Source: Hyphochytrium catenoides
Lineage: Eukaryota > Sar > Hyphochytriomycetes > Hyphochytriales > Hyphochytriaceae
Assembly (NCBI GenBank): GCA_900088475.1
Contig: FLMG01000787.1
Location: forward strand, 98,871 to 162,870
Direction of reading: 5' to 3'
DNA: 64,000 nucleotides
Shown: positions 21,304 through 33,856 of the stretch, piece by piece
Layout: each line of letters starts with the position of its first letter
How positions within the stretch are numbered: position 1 is the first letter of the stretch
Notes under the pieces: model-generated
What the model saw: the letters and a program-made list of their open reading frames with translations, nothing else
What the model was told of the DNA's origin: nothing
Databases searched by the model: none
Program-made: the position numbers and the translations under genes

Positions 21304-24300
21304 TCACAGAAGGAGCTCCTCTTCACTACCTTGAAGAAAATCTAACTCCTTGTCAATAATCTCCTTCAGAAACACGACCCTCTCTACAGGTGGCCTGACT
21401 TCCAAAGCCAGCCGCTCCTCATCTATGGCCTCGTACCCGATCAGGTACAGAATGTGCTCAAGGATGATATCAGCACCCTCAAGCTTCTTGAACAGGCGAT
21501 CAGATCTTGATATCGAGAGATATCTTTGAGACTCCGCCTCATCCATGAGCGATGACAACACCGTAGCTGCCGCCTTTAGTACGCGGATCACTGCCCCTGA
21601 GCTTTCGTAGAGCTCGACCTCTCTTAGCATGCGTGTTAGCTTTGTCCTCGTGGCGGTAGCCCAGCTATCCATACTGCCGTGTTCCGTGAAGCTTGAGAGC
21701 TGTGATGATGCCCTTAATCTACTCTCAGAAGACGCAGACCTAGGTTCAAAGGCTCCAGACGGTGTCCGCGACCCTCTAGGCCTTACCTCGATTGGTTCAT
21801 ACCTTGGGGACGGATCTGGAAACATCTCTAGCTGACCGAGACCAAGAAAAGACCCTCTGTTGCTCTGTCTTCGGGTGTCTCTCATAGCTGTCGCAGCCTC
21901 TAACGACGACAGAGGACTTTGTAGAGGTGCGGCAGAAGCCAAAGGCTCCTCGGGCTGGTCTGAGATTCCCATGAGCTCATGAAGCTCACTAACCATCTGT
22001 CTATGAGAATGCTTTTTCGCAAGAAGAACCGGATCGTCAGCCGGTATGCCCACCCGGCGGTGCCAAGTGTAGACTTTCTCTTCGACTGCTTTCCGTGCCT
22101 CATCTCGAGGTCGCTCAGAGACCTGCGGACCTTCTTTAAAATGCTGAAGCTGTGATTCAGCTTCCTCCGCTCGTCTTCTGAGACGCGCAACTTCTTCCTT
22201 CAGCCCCTCCACCGATATATCTTCTCCACCTCCCGTTGCTGATTCATGCTCAGGCTTGCTCTGAGATATCATTTTAGCACTTGCCTTGTCAGGACTCAGA
22301 GGTGGGGGACTCGTTGCTGCCACAGTCGGCTTGAAGTAGAGCTTTTCTTCCTCTTGATTGTCAACTGAACGAGGGCTTTCCTCCAGGTATTTGTCAACAC
22401 TGACGGATCTAATGCGTGGGTCATCGAGATTCTCTATCTGATTGCCATGGGGACTATAAGATCGCTTTCGAGGGCTCTCCCATTGCTCCTCGTCCTCCGT
22501 CATTCTGCTTGATCGACGCTTTTGTGACACTTCTACGCTTTCGACACTCCCTCTCCAGCTTCTTGAGTCTCTGTCGCTTTCCACATTTTTCTCAAGATAT
22601 GAGAAAGCCCTCTTTGTCGAAGGAAAAGGGTAGGATGTCGGAATGCCGACGGCTTTGGCCAAGCGAGCCGCCTCTGCTGTGGCTTCAGCGGCAGCGGAGG
22701 TGTTAAGAGAGACTGCATGTAGCGCTGCCTCCAGCTCAGTCATTGGCCGTTCTGGTGACTCTTCTTTAGCTTCCTTAACGAGTTCTTTGCCGGAATCTAC
22801 CGTAGAAAAGCTCTCCTTGCTTTTTAACGACATCTTTCTGAGAGGTGGCATAGGGCCCCGTTCGGGTGGCGGAGCTGTCTTGAATAAGGTGGCTGAACTC
22901 GGGATTATCTTGTCGCCTCTTGTGCCCGTAAAGCTCTTTACGGAGTACTCGGAAGGAGGCGCTTTGGCCTGTCGCTAAGATAAAGAACCTAAGATTCTTT
23001 GTCTTTTACACTCCGTCTAATTTGCTACTCGTCTCCAATCTCTCGCTATCCCCGACGTTAGGCTCGATTTCGGCTTTTCTCTCTCTCTCTGTCTCTCTCT
23101 CTCTTGTGATGCAAACCGACATTTCTCTCTTCCCGAAGACACCAGACCAGCCATAGGATTCCCTCCCTTATTGCCAACAACTCTTCGTCTCCCTCCGTCC
23201 ATAAACCCCACCTAATTTTATCTGTCTTTAGATTGCCCCGCGCGTCTACCGAGGGTCTGCACACGCTAACACCTACCATGAGCGATCGAGCGTCTTGCTC
23301 CGAGTCTACGGTTGGAGCCTTAGAAAACCTACTTAAGGTATCCTCCTCCGCGGGGTTTGAGGATGTTCGCCGTATTCTTTCTCCCATGAACTTGTCCTTG
23401 GTATGGGCTCTAATCTCTAGGATACAGGCAGTACACACGCGAACCTTGGTAATCCCAATGGCATGGATCTCCACTTCTCTTTCTGGAGCGCACCCTGCGC
23501 ATACGACCTCTCCACAACTTCTGCAATGGTGCCGTGACCTGAGAAGCTTGTTGAAAGGCTTTCGGCATAAGTTGCAGTTAGATCGGCGGTCGTCTGGAAC
23601 CCAATGCTCTTGGCTCACAAAGGTACATGCGCTCAAGCGCTTCCTTTCGATGACAGCTGTGAGCTCAGACAAACTCAAAATCCTTTGCTTGAGCTCTGTT
23701 TCAGTTGCCGAGATGGACACCAAGCCACCTAAACAGAAGGGGAGGCACGCAGGAAGTGCATCAGAAGAGGTCGATGGGAGTTTCGTTGTAAGTTCTGAGG
23801 AGCTTTACCTATAAAGCGCTCCTGGCATATATAGGTCACAAGCGTTGTGTCCTTCTTCCTTCCTTCTTGCAGGATAAACCCTGTGCGGTGAATCTGGCCC
23901 CGAATGAACCCTCCCCTTGGCACTAAGGCATTGAATTCGGTTTTGGGGCTAGACTCCATGACAATGATCCCAACACAGTTCTTGTCCCGAGTCTCATACA
24001 AGTTGCAGAACTATATAACGGAGATGTTATTAGGACTTCTTGGCCTCTAAACCCTTTTCAGGTTCATCTAGACCATACATGACAACATACAAACGCACCT
24101 CCAAATACACGAAGTCTCGGTTGTGCCGCTGATTGCCACTCTTGCACTCATACGCGGCCCATTTCAGGCTCAACGATCTGTAGGGGTGTCCAGATGTAGG
24201 CACATCCAGGGTCTGGGGAATGAAAAGAAGCCAGTAGAGCTGTCAGTCAAAGTAGCGATAACGCATTAACTGTCAACCTGAGTCACCTGTAGGCATTGTC

Positions 24301-24732
24301 CATCGATAAAGTCGGGGAAGATGCTCTTATAGTTGCGCTTGAATGACTCCGTGGTATGCGGAGAGAGCAAGTCCAGCAACTCCAGCAGATCAGCCTGCAC
24401 CTCTGTCACTCCACGCATAAGGAAATACGTTGACCGCTCACCGGAGCTTGATGTGCGAGTCAGTATCGCCTTGGAGATAGTTACGGATTTCTTGTCCTGT
24501 ATATGCAAGCAGTCACTGGGTTAATATCTATTCCCCTCGACTATTTGGGAGGGATACCGGTCTATAGGACTACCTCGACAAAGAGCCATTGTATGGACGG
24601 ATCATTGCTATTCAGGCGGACAAACTGTTGAGCCTTCGTTCTCATATGGCTTCTGTACTTAGAGTGCTCCTCGGGCGAGATCCCGGCCTTGGGCGGCACA
24701 GCCAAACTGGAGCTCGACTCTGCTCTACGCAT
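21304..24732 (-). CDS. START-FYVE-coiled-coil protein with C-terminal PUB-like domain
   Basis: Six exons join in frame: 24574-24732, 24287-24496, 24099-24212, 23809-24010, 23277-23728 and 21304-22974. The total is 2808 bases, 935 residues. Residues 1-229 form a START-like lipid-binding domain, with SLKWAAYECKSGNQRHNRDF and DFVYLE, GGFIRGQIHRTGFI and LVTYICQ in the expected order. A FYVE zinc finger follows at about 270-330. It has four CxxC pairs (CNLC, CRSC, CAGC, CTAC) and the PtdIns3P-binding RHHCRSCG, which predicts recruitment to early endosomes. A low-complexity Ser/Pro-rich middle holds a short coiled coil (EEVARLRRRAEEAESQLQHF). The last about 100 residues (AVIRVLKAAATVLSSL through ERVVFLKEIIDKELDF) resemble a PUB domain, which in other proteins binds p97/VCP. 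The PUB call is by eye and less certain than START and FYVE. The start is the first ATG in frame. Confidence 0.88.
23078..23105. repeat. CT dinucleotide tract in intron 5 of START-FYVE gene
   Basis: A nearly pure CT run broken by one GT lies within the intron at 22975-23276. In the transcript it reads as GA. Translation through it gives a spurious Arg-Glu repeat, which I excluded from the protein model. Confidence 0.85.
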
Positions 24733-26490
24733 CGCTTTAACAGTCCAGTGCGTAGGTCTTCTCTGATCAGTTGTAGGCAACAGTCGTAGGCTACGTCATA
24801 ATAATTATCTATGCCAGCCAGCAGAAAGTGAACGATAATCGATCTAATTGCACCCACGATGGCCGAAGTTTCACGGCTTGTTGTTGGAGTTGCGCTACGA
24901 AGGATGGGAGCTCTGCAAAGGAAGACAACGAAGAGCCTAACCGTCCACCCACTGTGGAAGCGAGGGTGGTACTATGTGTGCGGAGCTGAGCTGGCGCCCG
25001 GCTACTCTCGTCTGGCGCAAGTTATATCGCTTGAATCAACAGATCATCTCGTCTTCCTCTTGTCGCCTTGCCTGTCTCGCCTCCTCTTTTCTTCCCCCCA
25101 TCTTCCCAGGAGACTAGATTCTTAGCCTTCCTCGTCTTCTCTCTCCCTCCTCGTTCTTCTCTCTTCCTTGCATCTGCCTGGCGTCTTCGCGTCGCTCGAA
25201 AGTGAAGGTTCAACGCCGGCAGCAGCAGCAGCGGATGAGAGAGAGGAGAGAGGAAGGACTTCATGCTCCAGAGCCACAGAAACGATTGAAGCGGGACGTG
25301 TGGTTTTGTCCATTAGTCTGAGGTTATGCGCTATAATATGTGTGAGGCTGTTTGCAGTATGGAGGATTAGTAGAGTGAGTGAGAGAGAAAAGGACATGAG
25401 TTTGGAGGCTGCATTGTACTTTCGACATTGTCCTGTTTCGTAGCCGCATCCACAGAACTGTACTAATTTCGAATAAGATGACTTTTGTGCAGGATGGGAA
25501 CGCATGGCGGGTGTAACGGCCGAAGTGCACTTGTGGTGTGATCGGGACGAGCCAACCGACATACACCTCCTTTCCTTTGTCACTTGGACCTGGTCTCAGA
25601 GAGCCCAGCTTATCTCCAAACATCAACTTGTACTTGTAGTAACAATGAGCCACCAGAAAGAAGCGCAGTTGCAATGTTGATCGAGGTCGCAGAAAGGTCA
25701 AGAATCGTATTGCTGCTAAGCCCACAACGAACGACGCTGGTAAGCCGTGTAAGCGTTCTCCTCTCCCCTGACTGCTTGAAGAGATTGTGCTGGTACTCGC
25801 TTCCCCTCTTCTGGCGTCACCACTACTACCATCATTGCATTGCCGCTCCGCCGCCTCCTAGCGCCTTTTTGCGGCGGCAACCTCTGGCGTCATCACCACA
25901 CCATTGCCCCACCTCTCATCATCTACCTCTTCTTGCGTCAGGGTCATCTGGCGTCACAACCATTGCCGCGACGGCCACCCATCTAGCTCCTTTCTTGCGT
26001 CGACCATCTCCATCGGAGAACGACAGTAGTGTTGTCGCTACTGAACCTGGTTATCGGATAGAGTTCATAAGTACTCAGTCCACCCTTAAAGTCATAACCT
26101 TACTGTTATGCTAATGCTCTACGAACGTATTGTCAAGGACGAGATCACTTAAGGTACTGCTCTATGGCATGAGACTCGGATGATTAGGAGACCAAGAGCT
26201 AAGCTGTAGAACCTAAATAAAGAGACAAGAAAGAACACAGACTCCTCCTGGCGCTAAGTCTACGAAGCGTAGTCCTGAGCTAATTCGTGTCTTTCATCTC
26301 TTCGTTTGTTTCTCTTCTCTTCTTCGTCGATTATCTCTCTTTTTCGATAACCATAGAGTCTCTCTCTCGCTTTAACACTCCCTGCGAGCTTTCTTCTTGT
26401 CTTCTCTCTCTCTGTCCCTTCTCTCTGTCGCTCTTTCCTCTTCTTTCCCAGTAGCTTCCCTTTTTCCCTCCTGTTGCTGAAGAGATAAAG
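24733..26490. other. Region with no convincing gene; GCGTCA motif cluster
   Basis: About 1.75 kb upstream of the START-FYVE start. A plus-strand ATG ORF at 24859-25125 and a minus-strand open frame at 25324-25725 without an ATG (includes EVYVGWLVPITPQVHFGRY) are the only protein-like stretches, and neither has a recognisable domain. From about 25800 to 26005 a CT-rich stretch repeats TCTGGCGTCA or TCTTGCGTC five times. I see no RNA gene. Confidence 0.35.
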
Positions 26491-26499
26491 TCAGAAAAG

Positions 26500-28340
26500 A
26501 ACTGAGTGAAGATATTCTCTGCAACCTTTGTATCAAAGGAGGCGCGACCAACTAACATGATGAAGTAGTAAAGTCTATTGACTCTGTAACAAGCACGTGG
26601 ATCTTGCACAACGGTATAACGAACATTTAGTTGGCCGAAAGACGGAAGATGGGAAACTGGTGACGGTCGACTGTTAACCTTGTTGAAAGAAAAGGGTGGA
26701 TGTACCATCTTTGATTGAGAATGGCTATCTGGTCTGCATGTAGTAACGCACTGTCCACGGCCTTCCAGGAACACTGACGCAGTTGTGCTTGCTCGCAACA
26801 GACCCGCCGGCAGGGACATAACTGTTCCACTGGAGTTGCGATGAGCAACACCTGTTTATGCCTGGCATAAGAGTGGGCCCTCTTGTGGCTGCTTCAACTA
26901 AGGTGACTGTAGTCAACAGCTTCGGGATATCATCAGGCCTCTACTTCAATATCGCCCAAGGCGTTCTCAAGCAGGAAGATGCAGCACCTTTGGTCATCTG
27001 AAGCTTATCTATCAAAGAGTAATGGCCGGCACGAATGAAGTCGCGAAAGAAAGAGCAGGGTTTACTTATTCCCGTAGCTCTAGTGAGTCCGTTGGCTAAT
27101 CGAGGATAGTCTCGGGGGCGAATTAGTATGGGGACACACTTATCGTCTGCCAAGATGGGAAGTGAACTATTCTTCAATTGAAAAGATTACGCAGCACAAA
27201 CACAGCAGGCAACAGTTGGCCAGGACTATTTTTCCCTTAATGTTCATAAACCACCTGTCTACAGCGCCGCAAAGTGCTGCTAGATATGAACAGGCCCTTG
27301 ATCTGTACTGGGACCAATAACTGCCCAAGCTTTCGGCCTGCAATGGCTGGGTATGGGCATCAGCATCCATGGAAATAGCACATCGGAACAAGTGTGTTGT
27401 TGCCGACCACTCCCTTCCATCACGCATATTCATATCGAGCTTGGCAGCAGCAACACCCATAGATGAGGATAGTACTGAGAAGCATTCGCCACTGCCTCCT
27501 TCTAGTTTCTTAATAGTTTCTTAATGAGTGTCCCAGAGCATTGTGTTGACAAGCCGATAAGGCGGAAGTTTAGTAGTAGAGACCCTACCGGTCAGCAGAA
27601 CAATATTATCCACTCTCAACCAACAAGTGATCTCATCCAGTGCTGAATAGAGCAGCGTAGAAGGAGTTCAGATGCGCCGCGGAGCCGCGGAGCTTGAAGC
27701 GCGAGCATGATTAGTAGTCCAGGCACGAAGGAGCTGTGAGTGCAAAGAGGAGGATGGTGAACTCTTCTTATTTGAGTCCGTTCGAGGAAGGAATGGGGAG
27801 GGAGTTACAAAACCGGAAGTGAGGATCAACAATAATTGATAATCATTAACACGCTGGAAATGTTTCAAGGTAAGCTTCAGCTGCAATATTGATGTACTAG
27901 CGCTATCATGTGCCATGAAAAATCCCTGCATTCGTGGAAAATAACTCGAGGGAGAAAGAGACGTTGGAAAAGTTCATGAAATGACCAAGATTCACAAGGT
28001 AGAAAGACAGAGCAGCCTGAGCTAATGCCCTATCTAATAAGAATCCCTACGTTGGGGAGACAGAGTGAGGATGAGATATGAGGTGCAAGAGAACCAAGAA
28101 GGAAGGAAGCCTTGCAAAGCAAAAATAAGGGTTTCAGCAGAGAACTCGAGAGCAGGGAGGACGAGGGAGAGGTGGGTTTGCTGATTACCTGATAAGTCCT
28201 AACATCGCGATACACCCACATCTTTCGGGATGCGATGAGACGGCTACTGTCAATCTCTATGGGTCGCACGCAGCACGGATCTGCAATGTGCAGCCAAACT
28301 CTATCGCCATCTCCATGAGCTTCAGCAGTCACTGCTGCAT
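26500..28340 (-). CDS. RNase II/R (RNB)-like gene, incompletely resolved
   Basis: An exon at about 28190-28340 encodes AVTAEAHGDGDRVWLHIADP, followed by Arg-Pro and a region ending VYRDVRTY. This matches the start of the RNB exoribonuclease domain, where HIADP follows the catalytic Asp cluster. A second exon near 27820-27920 (STSILQLKLTLKHFQRVNDY) and a third near 27580-27655 (LDEITCWLRVDN) fit the next strands of that fold. Farther on, open segments at 26941-27177 and 26520-26819 are protein-like but unassigned. I could not find the conserved arginine-rich C-terminal motif of RNB enzymes, and the Asp-rich motif would have to lie in an upstream exon, perhaps inside 28490-28690. It may be divergent, broken, or simply hard to splice by eye. 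Confidence 0.42.
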
Positions 28341-28731
28341 CTTATCTACGTTGACCCGGGCCGCTCGATATAAATAGAGCACGGTTGACTCGGAGGCGTA
28401 AGGTACTTCTGTCATCAGCACTGGAAAGGTTGTGAGAGCTTCTGTCCAAGGGAAGTCGTGTCGTCTTCCCAAGCGCTAAGGTATAGGCAATCAAGAATTT
28501 TCTTCCCTAAAGTGTGTTGGCTGAGGTACATTGGCAGCAGCCAGTAGGTCTCTGACCCAATAAGACACAGAGAGGCAGGTAAAGAGGAGATGCTCTCTAA
28601 CCTTACCCTCTCTATTCAAGTTTCCAGTCAATGGTCTGACTTCCTGATCCCGTATTATAGCACCTAGCTCCAGGCCGCGATCCATTAAAACCACTCCCCA
28701 TAAGAACAACGCGCCTCTATCCAGCACAGCT

Positions 28732-29702
<971 letters not shown>

Positions 29703-30063
29703 AACCCTGTATCATTTTGGCTCTTTTCAGATCATATGTTAATAATAGCTAATAACGATCCAGCTATACCACATCTGCCCTTCTATCAAACCTATGCTGT
29801 CATCGGTTAGCGACTGACGGCCGGTTTGACGTGTCATCCTTTCCTCCTTTGTAAAGCTCCATCGGTTAGTGATTGTACTCTGCGGAGTCTTACTTTTGAT
29901 GTACATTACTGAGGGATGTCTGCTTTCATCTCTTAGACAGGTCGCCTAATCAACGCAATTCTCCTGCTCTGGCACATTACTTCGCAAGGCTTCTACTAGT
30001 TTAGCATGCCAGCTTCATTGACAGCGACGTCAGACAAGTAACACCTACTATTCGCAGCGCATA
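29703..30063. other. Convergent intergenic spacer
   Basis: About 360 bases between the Rab stop codon and the DAW1 stop codon. It should hold both 3' untranslated regions. I see no ORF, repeat or RNA gene in it. Confidence 0.6.
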
Positions 30064-32526
30064 TCATCGCCGAGTCAATGCCGAGTCTTCTGGGGTTTGA
30101 ATACCAGCCTTCCATATCCTAACGGAGTTATCTTTGGCTGCCGTCATTAGCCTATCCCCAGCATAGTTGAACGTGCTTTGAAAGACCTCGTCTTTATGGC
30201 CTTCCAATACCTAGATGGCAGATATAGAGTCAGGCCATTAAAAGGCCATAAGGAAGCTGAGTTTAGGTGAAGAAGCAGTATAGCTGATGGTAAGAAAGCC
30301 CAAGCAACAAACTTTAAGTCCAACATGCCCAGTCATTCACTCTAACGACCTCCTTCTCAAACTACCTCCTCATAAACACCTTAATAACTTCTTGAGTAGG
30401 GTACTTCGCGTCAAGCACAAGGTTCACTATGTCCTGACCTGGGAGCATTGTCCTGAGCCTAGATCCCAAAGTCGAGCGGTTGCGTCCATTGAAGAACTAA
30501 CCAGGCGCGTGCCCTGAGAGTTGAAGGCTACATGACTCACAGACGCCTCATGTCCTTCGAGAGAGAAAGCCTTTCTGCCCGTGAGAGTGTCATAAATGAA
30601 GACATGACCATCCGCTCCCCCAGACGCGAGCCGAGAACCACTAACGTTGAAACAGGCAAAATTGACCTCGTCTGCATGATCCGAGAAGCAGAGAAGCTCT
30701 TCACCTCTCCTAAGGTCCCATAGTCTAACGCTTTGGTCAGCACTGCTGCTGAGAAGAAGTGTGCCTTCATAGTTGAACTCTATATTCGAAATCTCATCCG
30801 TATGGCCAAATAGGGCCTTCGTCATGGCACCTAGGCAGCGATTGGGCCGTAGATAGAAGAAAGAACGAGAAGGGCAAGGCAAACTTCATCAGACAAAGGC
30901 CGAAGACAAACTCGTGAAAGTGTTAGGTAACAGGAAGATCCTGAGGAGCCTGAGAAGGAGCATAAGTTCGGTCAGAAACCTAAACACCTTCCAAATGCTC
31001 CGATAAGGAGCCAAACCGCTCTGATACTAGCTCAAAGTGTACACTAGGGAGATATAGGCCTGCGTTGGGCCGCTAGAAGTTAGTCTTCTTACCAGTGCGC
31101 AAATCCCAGAGCCTCACAGTCTCGTCACAGCTGCCGGTACCTACAAGTTTGCTTTGCCTGTCATACGCTCCGCAGGAGACCTCTCCCCCATGTTCTCCCA
31201 GCTGATAGAGGGCCTCTCCAGTGTCTACATCCCAAATAATGGCGGACTCATCGGTTGAGCAAGAGAGAAGACTCCGTCCTTCTTGGGGCTCGAAGGACAG
31301 TGCGACAACTTCTCCTTCGTGGCCGTGGAGAGTGTGCAAGTGCTTCCCATCTTTCGCACTCCATAGTCGACACGTCTTGTCGAAAGATCCCGAAGCCAAG
31401 AGCGATCCGAAGGGGTTGTTAAACGCAACTGCAAATACGGCGTTTCCATGCCCAGAGAGCGTGAAGAGTTCATCTTGTCTGGCTCAGATATATGACACAA
31501 GAGAGAATAGGTGAACACTTGTCGACGAATCTTTATTAGGAAAAAGAGTAGGGAGAATGTGAAGAAGAGAAATGAAGACAAAGGATTTTTGAGAAGGGGT
31601 GGAAATCGCGTCGGTGGAAAGACCACAGTCACTATGTCACCCTTCCCATGGTACTCTCTATCAAAGTCCTCCTTACCTACCTTTCCTTTGCTACGCAGTC
31701 GTAAAGCTTACAAGTGCGGTCATAGCTGGCGGTCGCCAGTAGAGTTCCCGCCTTGTTGATAGCGAAGTTAGTCATAGGCAGATTATGGTTCTGGACTTTC
31801 TTGGCGAAGATAAATTCTGTCCTTAGAGCAGGAGTCTGTCTACGAAGTAGATAGAGGCAGACAGGAGAATAATGCAGGAACGAAGGTCAGAGAACTATTC
31901 CGAGAGATGTTGTCTCTGAGCGGACCGAGCTATTGGTGCTTCTTGTTGCTGATCTCTCTTCTCTCACCTTCAACTCGTTGTTCATACCCTTATTCTAGTC
32001 TCAGTTCATTTGGAAAGACTAGTAGCTCCGAGCCCCTGCCCTTCTTGACTATCCAGCCTTCTTCCCTTATATATCCTTCTAACTACATCGCGCGTCCCAC
32101 TTTAAACATCCCACTCTTGTCCATTGCCAGTGTCAAATAACGCTCTCCAGCTGAGTTGAACCTAGCCCACTAAGAGAGCCAGATGACCCTATTCGTCTGC
32201 GCTGGTCTCTTGTTGACTCGTCTTACTAAATGTTTGCTACCACCACCACTCCTCTCTAAAAAGCACTTCACTTCTATCTTCATCTTGTTCCCCGTTCAAA
32301 GTTACCTCATCTTCAGCTTCGTGACAATCGACTCAAGCTTGTGCCTCTTGGTCTGACTAAGCAGCGGTTCGTCGTTCATGATCTTAGTCACAAGCATCGG
32401 AACATTCGTCTCTGGTCCTAGGTTTAGCAGGTCAACCCACTTGCGCTGTTCCTCTCCTGAGCGGAGGCGGTACTCAAGGCATATGCCAGGAGGATAGTAC
32501 CGAATATAGTACTTTGTGAGCCTCAT
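30064..32526 (-). CDS. DAW1: Dynein axonemal assembly factor with WD repeats (DAW1/ODA16)
   Basis: Adaptor that links outer dynein arms to intraflagellar transport during cilium assembly. The N-terminal exon (32306-32526) encodes [19 protein letters not shown], then a short helical region, exactly the DAW1/ODA16-specific head. The WD40 propeller follows in exons at about 32090-32160, 31690-31830, 31090-31480, 30442-30860 and 30064-30211. Repeats include [59 protein letters not shown] and a last blade ending [19 protein letters not shown]. The FNNPFG loop is diagnostic of the family. Inner exon borders are approximate. It is good evidence that this organism makes motile cilia with outer dynein arms at some life stage. 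Confidence 0.93.
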
Positions 32527-33349
32527 CCTTCAAGAGAATCAGTTAGGACATTCTTCCACGCTTCTGCATTTGCCTTGGAACCTTAAGCTGGCGACATACG
32601 GCTTCAGTCCCTCTCACGGCCACTACCACATCTCAGTCCATTGCCCTCTGAGTCGGAAAGCGTTTGATAGAGTTATCGCCGCGGAAACGCTCCTCCTATC
32701 GTCCCGAGCTCTGCTCATCACATGCTCTGGACCTTATTATGAAGACGGAGTCCGTTAGATGGGCCGCTCTTCATGTAATACTAGTGAACCTCAAGACTGC
32801 CAGGCATTAAAGAACCTGAATGCTTATCCAGGACTTGATCGCCCTAGAGCACCTACTCTCCCACATTCGCAGCTCACCCGATGCGTGGGCTTGCAAGTGG
32901 CAAGGCAAACGTTCACAGCAGAGGGGTGAGGTCTAGCGTGAGGCTACACAGGGTTCGGAGAGTCCGGTCAAGCCCTAAGACGCGAGGTCAGGAGAGAAGC
33001 GGAAGTGCAGCAGTCGGAGGGAGCACTCTGTGTAACCTTTCGACCTCAATTATCAAGACTGTTTGGTAATCCCGGGATCACCGAGAATAAGATGAAGTGA
33101 AAATAATTAGAACAACCGAAAGTACATATTTGTTATCTTCGGTCGCTGGTGCTGTTGAGGAGGAAGAACCTTCTCTTTCTGATGAGGATCGCCTGTTCTA
33201 CTACTCCCAAGTTTCTTCTTTCTCACCCTGTGAAGCCGCTTGGCAGCGCTCTTATGCAACTTAGCAGAGTGACAAGGTAAAGATGTCACTACTTCCTCTG
33301 CGCCGCCCTTTCAGACAGATCTGAAGCACAGAGTAAGGAGCCTGAGTCC
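32527..33349. promoter_or_regulatory. Divergent intergenic region DAW1 / HIU hydrolase
   Basis: About 820 bases between divergent start codons, expected to hold both promoters. A minus-strand open frame at 33107-33289 is strikingly basic (AAKRLHRVRKKKLG) but lacks an ATG and has no recognisable domain. No RNA gene or repeat is seen. Confidence 0.4.
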
Positions 33350-33856
33350 ATGAGCCATCCGGTAGACAGACAAGAAAGGACTAACCGAAGACTAGGAGGA
33401 CTACAAAGCTGGCTCTCAGAGACGGGCACCATGGATTCCCCTTCTCTTCTACTCGGCATGCAGCCAACGGCCTCAACCGCCACACAACAGACCAAGCGCA
33501 GTCCTATAACAACGCATATATTAGATACCAGTGCCGGCCGCCCAGCCGCCAACGTTCGTGTGAAGCTTGAACAGCGAAGCGGACCAGCGGAGAGAGAGAT
33601 CTGGGCATCCGTAGGCGAAGATATTACCAATGCTGACGGCCGCATTCAAGAGCTTTGTCCACCAAACTGGAAGCTACAGGCGGCGGTCTATCGTCTAACT
33701 TTCTATACTGAGCCTTATTTTGCGGCCCAACAAGTAACGTCCTTCTACCCCATCGTCCAGATATGCTTCGCGGTAGCTAGCCATCAAACCGCAGAGCACT
33801 TCCATGTCCCTCTCCTACTGAATCCTTTTGGCTACTCCACCTATCGAGGGAGCTAA
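33350..33856 (+). CDS. 5-hydroxyisourate hydrolase (transthyretin-related)
   Basis: Hydrolyses 5-hydroxyisourate in the urate-to-allantoin pathway. Intronless. From the second ATG (33431) it encodes 141 residues, close to the usual 110-140; from the first ATG (33350) 168. Catalytic signatures are all present: the His in PITTHILDTSAGRPA, the Arg in NADGR, the His in HFHVPLLLNPFGY, and the invariant C-terminal tetrapeptide YRGS. I prefer 33431 because the extra N-terminal residues match nothing and contain no clear PTS2 (RLx5HL) signal. Thus a cytosolic location is as likely as a peroxisomal one. The 3' end may overlap, antisense, the last coding exon of the large minus-strand gene. Confidence 0.95.
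   Translation: MSHPVDRQERTNRRLGGLQSWLSETGTMDSPSLLLGMQPTASTATQQTKRSPITTHILDTSAGRPAANVRVKLEQRSGPAEREIWASVGEDITNADGRIQELCPPNWKLQAAVYRLTFYTEPYFAAQQVTSFYPIVQICFAVASHQTAEHFHVPLLLNPFGYSTYRGS

Noticed and set aside
23058-23276. Continuation of the FYVE exon into REREKSRNR sequence
   Set aside because: A clean GTAGGT donor at 23276 and the exact in-phase acceptor at 22975 show it is intron; the Arg-Glu run is the GA repeat.
25324-25725. 133-codon minus ORF that looked like a retroelement fragment
   Set aside because: No reverse transcriptase, integrase or protease motif, and no terminal repeats.
33107-33289. Very basic 60-residue ORF resembling a ribosomal or nuclear peptide
   Set aside because: It starts with GTG, has no family match by eye, and lies in a likely promoter region.
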